From: Candidatus Woesearchaeota archaeon
GTDB lineage: Archaea; Nanobdellota; Nanobdellia; Woesearchaeales; UBA12501
Assembly: GCA_026394915.1 (NCBI GenBank)
Contig: JAPLZS010000195.1
Span: 1 to 7,219 of the forward strand
Reading direction: 5' to 3'
DNA: 7,219 nt
Under the pieces are notes generated by a model. The model did not search any database. It saw only the letters and a program-made list of their open reading frames with translations, and was not told the origin of the DNA. This document shows, piece by piece, positions 1 through 6,033 of this stretch (positions are counted from its first letter, which is position 1; each line of letters begins with the position of its first letter). The translations under genes and the position numbers were made by a program.

Positions 1-81
1 CATTGCGAGCTCGGCGGAAAATATGTATGCAGGCACGGGCCGGTCTTCAGCTATGACCAGGCAAAGAACATGACAGACTGA
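1..81 (+). CDS. hydG: NAD(P)H/FAD-binding hydrogenase gamma subunit, C-terminal end (partial)
   Basis: Only the last 26 codons and the TGA stop are in the window. The visible peptide begins HCELGGKYVC and continues into GPVFSYDQAKNM. This matches the C-terminus of the gamma subunit of group 3b sulfhydrogenases, a relative of the dihydroorotate dehydrogenase electron-transfer subunit. In that family the last part holds a [2Fe-2S] cluster bound by four cysteines, and the two visible cysteines (HC and YVC) fit the third and fourth ligands. The subunit carries FAD and moves electrons between NADP(H) and the iron-sulfur chain of the cytoplasmic hydrogenase. The next gene, the small subunit, starts 15 nt after the stop, matching the G-D order of Pyrococcus hydBGDA. 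The FAD and NAD(P) domains lie outside the window, so the call rests on the tail motif and the gene order. Confidence 0.85.
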   Translation, partial: HCELGGKYVCRHGPVFSYDQAKNMTD

Positions 82-96
82 TCAAACTTCCAAAAA

Positions 97-957
97 ATGA
101 AAAAAGAAAATAAATCAAAAAAACTGAAAAAAGAGAATAAGGATAATAAATTCAAGAAGCTCAGGGTAGGCATATTCTCATTGACAAGCTGCGCAGGCTG
201 CCAGTTCGAGATACTTGATCTTGAGGATGAGCTTCTGAATATATTCAATGCAGTTGATATTGTGCATTTTCCTATGGCAAAGGCCAAGAATGAAGAAGGG
301 CCTTTTGACATAGCATTTGTTGAAGGGGCTGTATCAACAGAAGAAGAGAAGAAGGAGATCGAGAGGATACGGGCAGAGTCAAAATATCTTGTCGCTCTTG
401 GATCATGCGCAAGCTATGGCGGAGTTCCATCGATAAAAGATTTCTATACAGAAGAGGAGATAGAACTGCCCGTCTACAAGAGCACAAGTGTCGTGAAATC
501 AATAAGGGCAGACGGAATAGGAAACTATATCAAGGTGGATTACTTCATGCACGGCTGCCCTCCCAACAAATATGAGTTCCTTCATGTGATAAAAGAGCTG
601 ATTGTTGGAAAGACTCCGAGACAGCCTGATTTCCCGGTCTGCAAGGAATGCAGGGAGAACAAGAATCCATGCCTGCTGCAGCTGGGAAAGCCATGCATGG
701 GCCCTATAACCAACGGAGGATGCAACTCAGTGTGCACAAACTCAAAAATACCATGCAAAGGATGCAGAGGTCCGTTAGAGGATGCAAACATCGATCCTCT
801 GGTCCAGCTCTATGAGAAGATGGGATTCACTGATGATGATATAAAGAAATTCTTCATGGGCTATGCAGGGACATCAAAGATGTTCAGCAGGATGGTCGGA
901 AGGACATGCGAGATATCAAAGACAGGTAATGATGAAGATGGCAGCAAAAAACAATAA
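97..957 (+). CDS. hydD: [NiFe] hydrogenase group 3b, small (delta) subunit
   Basis: This 286-residue protein is the electron-transfer small subunit of a cytoplasmic NADP-linked [NiFe] hydrogenase. The proximal [4Fe-4S] ligands are visible as TSCAGC (C32, C35), GSCASYGG (C104) and HGCPP (C154). A C-terminal cysteine-rich part (C182, C185, C192, C200, C209, C213, C220, C223) fits two further clusters and follows the spacing I recall for Pyrococcus HydD, including CKEC, GKPCMGP and CKGCRG. The core from residue 23 (RVGIFSLTSC) is a normal family start. It is preceded by about 22 mostly Lys/Glu/Asn residues, which is unusual. ATG 97 is the only in-frame ATG before the conserved core, but it has no Shine-Dalgarno motif, so a shorter protein from a non-ATG start cannot be excluded. 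The 3' end overlaps the start of the large-subunit gene, which implies translational coupling. Confidence 0.95.
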   Translation: MKKENKSKKLKKENKDNKFKKLRVGIFSLTSCAGCQFEILDLEDELLNIFNAVDIVHFPMAKAKNEEGPFDIAFVEGAVSTEEEKKEIERIRAESKYLVALGSCASYGGVPSIKDFYTEEEIELPVYKSTSVVKSIRADGIGNYIKVDYFMHGCPPNKYEFLHVIKELIVGKTPRQPDFPVCKECRENKNPCLLQLGKPCMGPITNGGCNSVCTNSKIPCKGCRGPLEDANIDPLVQLYEKMGFTDDDIKKFFMGYAGTSKMFSRMVGRTCEISKTGNDEDGSKKQ

Positions 958-2260
958 AAGCAATTCAAAAGCAAGCACAAAAGGCAAAGGCACAAGGACA
1001 ATAAGGCTTGAGCATATCACAAAGATAGAGGGCCATGCAAAGCTCAATGTGCTTGTCGAGAACAACAGGCTCACTAAAGTCGACCTTGACGTGTTTGAGA
1101 GTGCAAGATTCTTTGAGAGCCTTGTGCTCTGCAGGAGATATGATGACATAAGCCCATTGACTTCAAGGATATGCGGGATATGCTCGCCAAGCCATTCTAT
1201 CACTTCACTGATGGCAACAGAGGATGCATTCAACATAAAAGTCTCAGAGCAGACAAATACGCTGAGGGATCTTCTGCTTTATGCAAGCGTGTTCCAGAAC
1301 CATGTTCTCCATCTTTACATGCTTGCCCTTCCTGACTATCTTGGGTTTGACAGCGCGATTGCAATGGCATCAAAACATAAAGATGTCGTGTTGCGAGCAT
1401 TGAACCTTAAGAAATTGGGTAATGAGCTTGTCACCGTTGTGGGCGGAAGGGAGATTCATCCATTCACATCAATAATAGGCGGTTTCTCAAAAGTGCCTGA
1501 GAAAGAGAAGGTAGATGATATCCTCAAGAAATTCAAGGCAATGAGAAAAGATGCAGAGGCGACAGTTGACCTGTTCCTTAAGCTAAAATATCCCAAGCTT
1601 GAGAGAAAAGAGAGCCAGGCATTTGCTTTTATCAATGACAAACATTCATTCTATAGGGGAAAAATAAACTGCAAAGGAGAAGTGTGCTATTCAGAGAAAG
1701 ATTATGAAAATGTTTTTGAGGAGCACATACAGCAGGGCTCTTCTGCAAAGTTCGTGCTGTACAAAGGAAAGCCTTTCTTCAATGGAGCTCTTGCAAGGCT
1801 CATAATAAATGGAGATTCTCTGTCAGCCGGAGCAAAGAGGTATCTTGACAGGATAGATTTTAAGAATCCATTCCACAACAATGCAGCGCAGGCAATAGAG
1901 GTATTGCATTCCTTTGATAGGATAATAGAGATACTTGAGAAGCCGAATTTCCATGACGAGGATCCTGTTGAGTACAAGGTGCAGGCAGGCAGAGGAGTCG
2001 CTTACACAGAGGCTCCAAGAGGATTGCTTGTGCATGACTATACTTATGATAATACAGGCCATCTCATGAAAGCCAACATAATAACCCCCACTGCGCAGAA
2101 CCTCAAGCAGATGGAAGAGGACCTCAAGATAATGATTCCCCCTATGCTTAACAGGCCAGAATCAGTCATAAAGAGGCAGATTGAGATGTTGATAAGGGCT
2201 TATGACCCATGCTTCAGCTGCTCTGCGCACTTCTTGGACCTCAAGATAACACGGAAATAG
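932..2260 (+). CDS. hydA: [NiFe] hydrogenase group 3b, large (alpha) catalytic subunit
   Basis: This is the catalytic subunit holding the NiFe(CN)2CO centre, which interconverts H2 with protons and electrons; in group 3b the electrons pass to NADP. Numbered from ATG 932 (442 residues), it has the L1 motif IEGH (32-35), the N-terminal ligands RICGIC (C81, C84), EAPRG (360-364) and the C-terminal DPCFSCSAH (C427, C430, H433). Nine residues follow His433 (FLDLKITRK). They are the expected maturation peptide, removed after nickel insertion by a protease such as the one encoded at 3699-4094. The start is uncertain: ATGs at 929, 932 and 938 all follow a short AGGT at 924-927, and 932 gives a 26-nt overlap with hydD. 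Residues 2-23 are a Lys/Asn/Ser/Thr-rich tail. Length is near that of known group 3b alpha subunits. No strong terminator follows the stop. Confidence 0.95.
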   Translation: MKMAAKNNKSNSKASTKGKGTRTIRLEHITKIEGHAKLNVLVENNRLTKVDLDVFESARFFESLVLCRRYDDISPLTSRICGICSPSHSITSLMATEDAFNIKVSEQTNTLRDLLLYASVFQNHVLHLYMLALPDYLGFDSAIAMASKHKDVVLRALNLKKLGNELVTVVGGREIHPFTSIIGGFSKVPEKEKVDDILKKFKAMRKDAEATVDLFLKLKYPKLERKESQAFAFINDKHSFYRGKINCKGEVCYSEKDYENVFEEHIQQGSSAKFVLYKGKPFFNGALARLIINGDSLSAGAKRYLDRIDFKNPFHNNAAQAIEVLHSFDRIIEILEKPNFHDEDPVEYKVQAGRGVAYTEAPRGLLVHDYTYDNTGHLMKANIITPTAQNLKQMEEDLKIMIPPMLNRPESVIKRQIEMLIRAYDPCFSCSAHFLDLKITRK

Positions 2261-2275
2261 TACTATAAAATAGTA
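2261..2275. promoter_or_regulatory. Perfect 6-bp inverted repeat, possible operator
   Basis: TACTAT and ATAGTA are separated by AAA and begin at the base after the hydA stop codon. The palindrome ends six bases before the TATA box of the FAD oxidoreductase gene, next to the position of a BRE element. A dimeric regulator could bind there and affect TFB/TBP loading. It has no following T-run, so it is not an obvious terminator. Six-base A/T-rich palindromes arise by chance in such spacers, so the functional reading is weak. Confidence 0.3.
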
Positions 2276-2281
2276 GCAATA

Positions 2282-2289
2282 TTTATATT
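2282..2289 (+). promoter_or_regulatory. Archaeal TATA box of the FAD oxidoreductase gene
   Basis: TTTATATT is centred about 26 nt upstream of ATG 2312, the usual TATA-to-start distance in archaea. Transcription should begin at or within a base or two of the ATG and give a leaderless mRNA. There is no Shine-Dalgarno motif before the ATG, which agrees. The gene therefore seems to have its own promoter instead of depending only on the hydrogenase operon, though read-through from hydA is possible. Confidence 0.6.
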
Positions 2290-2311
2290 ATACATATCTA
2301 CATCTTGTATT

Positions 2312-3691
2312 ATGGGGGCAAATTGTGATGTAATTATAATCGGTGCTGGACCTGCCGGTTTAGCAGCTGCTTTTGAACTGACTTCAATCAGCAGCAAATC
2401 TGTTCTTATCATAGACGGCGGCCAGTCAATTGAAGAGAGAAGATGCCCCTCTTTGGAAAGCATGTGTGTTGATCATGCAGTCTGCAATGTGACTCATGGT
2501 TCTGGCGGCGCAGGCCTTTATTCTGACGGAAAATTATGCCTTGATCCAAAGATAGGTGGTGATATCACAAGGTTTTACGCACAACCAGAAACAATAGAAA
2601 TGATGGCGAGGGTAATCGATATGTTATCTATTGGCGTATCAAGGATATCTCTGCCTGTCAAGTCAAAAGAGGATATCAAGTCTTGTGCAGATGAATTCAA
2701 AAAATCAGGCTTAGGCTTAAAATATTATGATGTCACAAGACTTGGCCTGGCTGAAAGATTGGAAAGAGTGCAGAATCTTGAAAGATACCTTAAGTCAAAA
2801 GGTGTGGAGTTCATTTTTAATACAAGGGCAAAAATAATTCATTCTGATTCAGAAAAAGGATACAGAATTGAGACAACAACTGGAAGTTACCATTGTAGGC
2901 ATTTGGTTGCTGCACCTGGAAAGATAGGCGCCAATTGGTTCAATGAACAATGCAGGTGGTTAGGCATATCCTCTTATAATAATCCGTTATATATTGGAGT
3001 AAGATTAGAGATGCCTAGAGAAGTGATGAGCATAGTATCAAAGATAACAGATAATCCCAGAATAAGCATGGGATTTGATAATGGAGATTTCATAAAGACT
3101 CATTGTCTTTCTGTTGGCGGACATGTTGTAATCGCGAATTATGATGGATTAAGCATTGTTGATGGCAACTATCTTGAGAACAGAGAATCCAATAATGCAT
3201 CCGTAAATCTCTTAATGGAACTTAATCTTCCTTCAGCAATGATACCCTATCAGTTCAGCGAACGATTTATAAGGCAGATAAATGCATTCGGAAACAATAG
3301 GCCTGTTGTCCAGACTGTCAGGGATCTGCTTGATTTTTCAGAGACATCACAGGAATCATTGAAAGATCTTCAGATTATACCTACTCTTAATGATTGCAAA
3401 TGCGGGGATCTTAGTACTCTATATTCTTATAGGTTTGCTGACAGGCTTTTAAGATTTCTAGGAGCAGTTGATCATGTGATGCCTGGTTTTGCTCAGCCTG
3501 AAAACCTGTTGTATGCCCCATTTGTTGAATGGTGGATGCGGAAGGTTGAGGTAAACAGGTTTTTTGAGACATCAAGGCAAAATCTTTATGCAGTAGGAGA
3601 TGGCGCAGGGCTTAGTCAGGGAATAATCGCTTCAGCAATGCAGGGCATTGCGTGCGCAAGAGGGATAGAAAGCAAACATATTCTTCACTAG
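2312..3691 (+). CDS. FAD-dependent oxidoreductase (uncharacterised FAD-dependent dehydrogenase, COG2509-like)
   Basis: This 459-residue flavoprotein has a Rossmann FAD-binding start (DVIIIGAGPAG, glycines in 11-16), an acidic end of the second strand (IDGG, about 35-37) and a C-terminal FAD signature (LYAVGDGAG, 425-433, then IIASAMQG). Between them, GSGGAGLYSDGKL (63-75) followed by IGG is a hallmark I associate with the COG2509 family of soluble FAD dehydrogenases. Their substrate is not established. A cysteine-rich stretch precedes it (C45, C52, C58, with H55 between the last two), and C362/C364 form a CxC later. No signal peptide or membrane segment is seen, so it should be cytoplasmic. 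The start is set by the TATA box 26 nt upstream and by the conserved N-terminus. It follows hydA by 51 nt. Use of NADPH made by the hydrogenase is possible but unsupported. By eye its codons look more A/T-rich than those of hydD and hydA. Confidence 0.8.
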   Translation: MGANCDVIIIGAGPAGLAAAFELTSISSKSVLIIDGGQSIEERRCPSLESMCVDHAVCNVTHGSGGAGLYSDGKLCLDPKIGGDITRFYAQPETIEMMARVIDMLSIGVSRISLPVKSKEDIKSCADEFKKSGLGLKYYDVTRLGLAERLERVQNLERYLKSKGVEFIFNTRAKIIHSDSEKGYRIETTTGSYHCRHLVAAPGKIGANWFNEQCRWLGISSYNNPLYIGVRLEMPREVMSIVSKITDNPRISMGFDNGDFIKTHCLSVGGHVVIANYDGLSIVDGNYLENRESNNASVNLLMELNLPSAMIPYQFSERFIRQINAFGNNRPVVQTVRDLLDFSETSQESLKDLQIIPTLNDCKCGDLSTLYSYRFADRLLRFLGAVDHVMPGFAQPENLLYAPFVEWWMRKVEVNRFFETSRQNLYAVGDGAGLSQGIIASAMQGIACARGIESKHILH

Positions 3692-3698
3692 AATTATT

Positions 3699-4094
3699 TC
3701 ACACCAAAAACCCAATAATCTTTTTCTTCACTTCCTCTTTGTTCATGTTGCATGGAATTCCTATAATCTTTACATTCTTGAGCTGTCCTGTCTCCTTCAA
3801 CAGCTTCAATATTGTTCCTAAGTCAAAGTCATGCATTGTGAGGGTCTTTGTATCATTCAGCCTGTCAATGTCCCTTATCACCTGGATCTTCTTTAGGCCT
3901 TTTACAGCATCTATTATTGTGAGTTCTTCATGATGGTTCAGGAGAAGCGGATCAGGGCTTGTGCATTTCACAAACTCAATGCCGTCTATCCTAAGTTCAT
4001 CTGCAATTTCAAGCGCTACCCTGTCATCTATCCTGTCAGGATTGCCGAAGCAGTAAACCTTCGTGGCATTAGTAGCATTCATAGAACCTTTCAT
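3699..4094 (-). CDS. [NiFe] hydrogenase maturation protease (HybD/HycI-type)
   Basis: This 131-residue protein belongs to the M52 family of endopeptidases, which remove the C-terminal peptide of the hydrogenase large subunit after nickel loading. The N-terminal GNPDRIDD (G17, N18, D23, D24) corresponds to the GNxLxxDD/E motif, with D24 at the place of the nickel-binding Glu16 of E. coli HybD. IIDAVKG supplies D62, and MHDFDL supplies H88 at the place of HybD His93. All three metal-contact positions are therefore present. The usual Gly-x-Gly after the acidic pair is replaced by RVA, and the protein is somewhat shorter than the roughly 150-160 residues common in the family. The likely substrate is the HydA tail encoded at 2260. 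Its ATG lies 4 nt after the stop of the upstream membrane winged-helix gene, so the two form an operon. It converges on the FAD gene with 7 nt between stops. Confidence 0.85.
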   Translation of the reverse strand: MKGSMNATNATKVYCFGNPDRIDDRVALEIADELRIDGIEFVKCTSPDPLLLNHHEELTIIDAVKGLKKIQVIRDIDRLNDTKTLTMHDFDLGTILKLLKETGQLKNVKIIGIPCNMNKEEVKKKIIGFLV

Positions 4095-4098
4095 TTTT

Positions 4099-4824
4099 TC
4101 ACTTTTTATTCAGTATGATTATGTTCCCTCTTCCTTTCTTTATCTTCTCTACAATGCCTTTGTGCTCAAGCTCTGCAATGGCAAGGCTTATCTTTGCCTC
4201 AGAAAATGGAAGCTCTTTTCTTATGTCTTTCTGAGTGGCCCTTCCTCCTGACTTCCTGATTATTCTGATTATATCGTCCCTGAAATCTTCTACCCCTTCT
4301 TCTTTCTCTTTCTTTTCAAGCACTTTTTCCTCTTCTTTATCCTTCCTGCTCTTCTTCAGCCTCACAGAGAGATAGATTACAATCATTATCAGTATGAAAA
4401 AGGCGGCTGCAATTGAGATTATCAGAAGATAGTTGAATTGGGGTGTTTGGTATCTATTTTCATCGAATGTCTCATTCAATATGTCATTCTCAAGGAAAGG
4501 AGAATCAGAGATATCAGGCATCATTATGAGATCGATTGAATATCTGCCATCATCTTCAATGCTCACATTCTCTTCTATGCTCATCTCATCGCTGTACTCT
4601 GCCCTGAGAACATAATCTCCTTTTGTCACAAAAAGTTCATAAGAGCCGTTCTTTGCAACAAATGTCTGCGCCGGCCTTGAATCTATGCTAACAACGGCAT
4701 TGTCAACCCTATTGAGCTCTGCATCATATACACTGCCGTATATTGTTGCAGCATAAGCTGAGCAAGACAGAAATAAGAATATAAGGATCATGATGCTTGC
4801 CAGAAAACTCTTTTTTACCCCCAT
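4099..4824 (-). CDS. Membrane-anchored winged-helix transcription regulator with extracellular beta domain
   Basis: The 241 residues read as a type I membrane protein. A signal peptide (1-25, likely cleaved after AYA) comes first. Residues 26-100 form an extracellular beta-sandwich like the carboxypeptidase regulatory-like fold, starting TIYGSVYD and containing NGSYEL and KGDYVLRAEY. One transmembrane helix follows (about 131-154), then a charged Lys/Glu linker (156-176) and a cytoplasmic winged helix (about 180-239). The winged helix contains GGRATQKDI, FSEAKISLAIAELEHKGIVEK and a GRGN wing. It resembles the archaeal predicted membrane-associated regulators of COG2512 (DUF7343-like). It probably senses something outside the cell or at the membrane and binds DNA from the membrane; ligand and targets are unknown. 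It is the first gene of an operon with the hydrogenase maturation protease and has a leaderless-type promoter. Confidence 0.8.
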   Translation of the reverse strand: MGVKKSFLASIMILIFLFLSCSAYAATIYGSVYDAELNRVDNAVVSIDSRPAQTFVAKNGSYELFVTKGDYVLRAEYSDEMSIEENVSIEDDGRYSIDLIMMPDISDSPFLENDILNETFDENRYQTPQFNYLLIISIAAAFFILIMIVIYLSVRLKKSRKDKEEEKVLEKKEKEEGVEDFRDDIIRIIRKSGGRATQKDIRKELPFSEAKISLAIAELEHKGIVEKIKKGRGNIIILNKK

Positions 4825-4847
4825 GATACAGAATAATATCCAATGAT

Positions 4848-4858
4848 TTATATATTTT
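4848..4858 (-). promoter_or_regulatory. Archaeal TATA box of the membrane regulator / protease operon
   Basis: On the minus strand this reads AAAATATATAA. Its centre is about 27 nt upstream of the ATG at 4824-4822, so transcription should start at or next to the start codon and give a leaderless mRNA. No Shine-Dalgarno motif precedes the ATG. The box faces away from the TATA box at 4970-4978, making 4825-5053 a divergent promoter region. Confidence 0.6.
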
Positions 4859-4907
4859 ATTATTAAAATTGATTTTTTAGGCTCTTTTTCAAGAAATAAG
4901 GCAGAAT

Positions 4908-4955
4908 AAAGCTTTGTAAAGCTTTAAAACGCCCAATAACGCCCGTATGTAAAGC
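4908..4955. repeat. Cluster of 10-bp-phased short repeats in a divergent promoter (candidate operators)
   Basis: Two copies of the palindrome AAAGCTTT begin at 4908 and 4918. They are followed by two copies of AACGCCC beginning at 4928 and 4938, so four elements sit at exact 10-bp steps, one DNA helical turn each. A further GTAAAGC at 4949-4955 repeats the one at 4916-4922. The cluster ends about 15 bp upstream of the TATA box at 4970-4978 and lies about 50 bp upstream of the divergent one. This layout suits cooperative binding of a regulator on one DNA face. The binding protein is not known. Confidence 0.5.
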
Positions 4956-4969
4956 ATTCTGAAAGTATA

Positions 4970-4978
4970 TTTATAAAT
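4970..4978 (+). promoter_or_regulatory. Archaeal TATA box of the secreted coiled-coil / lipoprotein operon
   Basis: TTTATAAAT is preceded by a purine-rich GAAAG (4961-4965) at the place of a BRE. The expected start is near position 5000, leaving a leader of about 50 nt, unlike the leaderless genes nearby. A near-palindrome AAGGCGCGCTTT (4980-4991) lies between the TATA box and the predicted start, where a bound repressor would block initiation. Confidence 0.6.
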
Positions 4979-5041
4979 TAAGGCGCGCTTTGTTTGCCTA
5001 TGATAAAGGGAACCCGATCCAGACAATAAACAATAAAATAC

Positions 5042-5047
5042 GGAGGT
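5042..5047 (+). promoter_or_regulatory. Strong Shine-Dalgarno site
   Basis: GGAGGT lies six bases before ATG 5054 and is an excellent match to the archaeal anti-Shine-Dalgarno sequence. It fixes the start of the coiled-coil gene and suggests high translation. The inferred leader also holds a small GGGAACCC at 5008-5015, too short to support a riboswitch call. Confidence 0.75.
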
Positions 5048-5053
5048 TAGAAA

Positions 5054-6022
5054 ATGAAAGCAAAGAAATTATTTGCATTGTTTGTGATGGCGTTGTTCAT
5101 TGTCAGCGTAATGCCGATTGCATTTGCTGATACAAGTGACAATACCTCAACGACAAACGCGACAGCAACAGCTGCGCCAGCAGCAAGAGGCGCATTGAAA
5201 GAGAGAGTGCAGGAGAAGGTGCAGGCAGTTAAGGATAAGTTTGCAGCTGCGAAGCAGAGCTATCTTGAGGCAAAGAGCAGCTATCTTGCGAAAAGGGGAG
5301 ACCTTATTAATGAAAGGCAGAAGTTTGTGAATCTGAGAGCCACAAATGCATCAGATGACCAAGTCACAGCTCAGGGAAAGATAGTTGTCGACAAGGCAAT
5401 AGACAACGGGATTGCAAATCTTGGAATTGTCCAGAAATGGCTTGACAAGATAAACATCGACGAAACTGAAAGGGCAACACTTTCAGCGCAGCTTGATGAT
5501 GCAACCTCAAAGCTCCAGGCAGAGAAGGCAAAAGTCGATGCAGCAACCACGAAATCAGAGCTTAAAGATATTGCAAATGAGACAAGAGACATCTGGACAA
5601 ATACAAGAGTCACTGTCAAGAGATTGGTAAGCATCGCAACAAGCGACAGGATAGACAATATAGTCCAAAGAATGGACGCATTGTCAGCAAAGCTTGATGC
5701 AAGATTAGCAAAGATGAACGGAGCGGGAAAAGATACATCAAAGATAGACCCTCTGGTCGCTGATTTCAAGAGCAATATAGCTCTTGCACAGGAGAAATAT
5801 GCATCTGCAAAGGAGAAGTTCTCATCAATAACGACAATCGACAACGCAAACACTTTGATGAAAGAAGGCAATGATATCCTGAAGGAAGCCAACAGCGCCC
5901 TGAAAGCAGCCCATACAGACCTTGTCAATATTGTCAAGGAGATGAAGCAGCAGAAGGAGGATGTAAGCGTTGATTCTCTTGCAGCAGAGTCTGCACCAGT
6001 TTCAGACGCAGCAGCACAATAG
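5054..6022 (+). CDS. Secreted alpha-helical coiled-coil protein, function unknown
   Basis: This 322-residue protein has a clear Sec signal peptide (MKAKK, a hydrophobic core to about residue 20, predicted cleavage AFA|D after residue 25). A Thr/Asn/Ala-rich linker (26-45) follows, then a long, strongly charged helical region (about 47-300) rich in Ala, Lys, Asp and Glu, and a short Ser/Ala-rich tail. There is no cysteine and no second membrane helix, so it should be exported and soluble or bound to the cell surface. Two stretches look like diverged copies of one helical unit (about 141-191 and 232-290), each with an AxxKxxxA-type helix and then a break. Several N-x-S/T sequons (N30, N35, N98, N175) could be glycosylated. 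I recognise the general type from secreted helical proteins of archaea but know no function. Shine-Dalgarno and TATA box are good, and a lipoprotein-like gene follows after 11 nt. Confidence 0.75.
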   Translation: MKAKKLFALFVMALFIVSVMPIAFADTSDNTSTTNATATAAPAARGALKERVQEKVQAVKDKFAAAKQSYLEAKSSYLAKRGDLINERQKFVNLRATNASDDQVTAQGKIVVDKAIDNGIANLGIVQKWLDKINIDETERATLSAQLDDATSKLQAEKAKVDAATTKSELKDIANETRDIWTNTRVTVKRLVSIATSDRIDNIVQRMDALSAKLDARLAKMNGAGKDTSKIDPLVADFKSNIALAQEKYASAKEKFSSITTIDNANTLMKEGNDILKEANSALKAAHTDLVNIVKEMKQQKEDVSVDSLAAESAPVSDAAAQ

Positions 6023-6033
6023 GGGTGTAATCC

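Noticed and set aside
863..931. Upstream in-frame ATG at 863 as the start of HydA
   Set aside because: It would overlap hydD by 95 nt, the added 23 residues do not look like any hydrogenase N-terminus, and ATGs at 929-938 sit behind an AGGT motif.
3652..4251. Several open frames of 60-93 codons on the plus strand
   Set aside because: They are antisense to the maturation protease and the winged-helix gene, both of which have clear family motifs. The products are Phe/Ser-rich shadows.
4759..4770. Lipobox in the membrane regulator (LSC at residues 19-21)
   Set aside because: The -3 residue is Phe, a good signal-peptidase I site (AYA) follows at 23-25, and the protein already has a transmembrane anchor.
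4908..4955. CRISPR array
   Set aside because: The repeats are only 7-8 bp with 2-3-bp gaps. There are no spacers and no cas genes.
5000..5053. Riboswitch in the leader of the coiled-coil gene
   Set aside because: The leader is about 50 nt, with only a trivial GGG/CCC pairing and no known aptamer pattern.
5371..5937. 188-codon open frame on the minus strand
   Set aside because: It lies wholly antisense to the coiled-coil gene, has no promoter or Shine-Dalgarno support, and its hydrophobic composition is what the complement of an Ala/Lys-rich helical gene gives.
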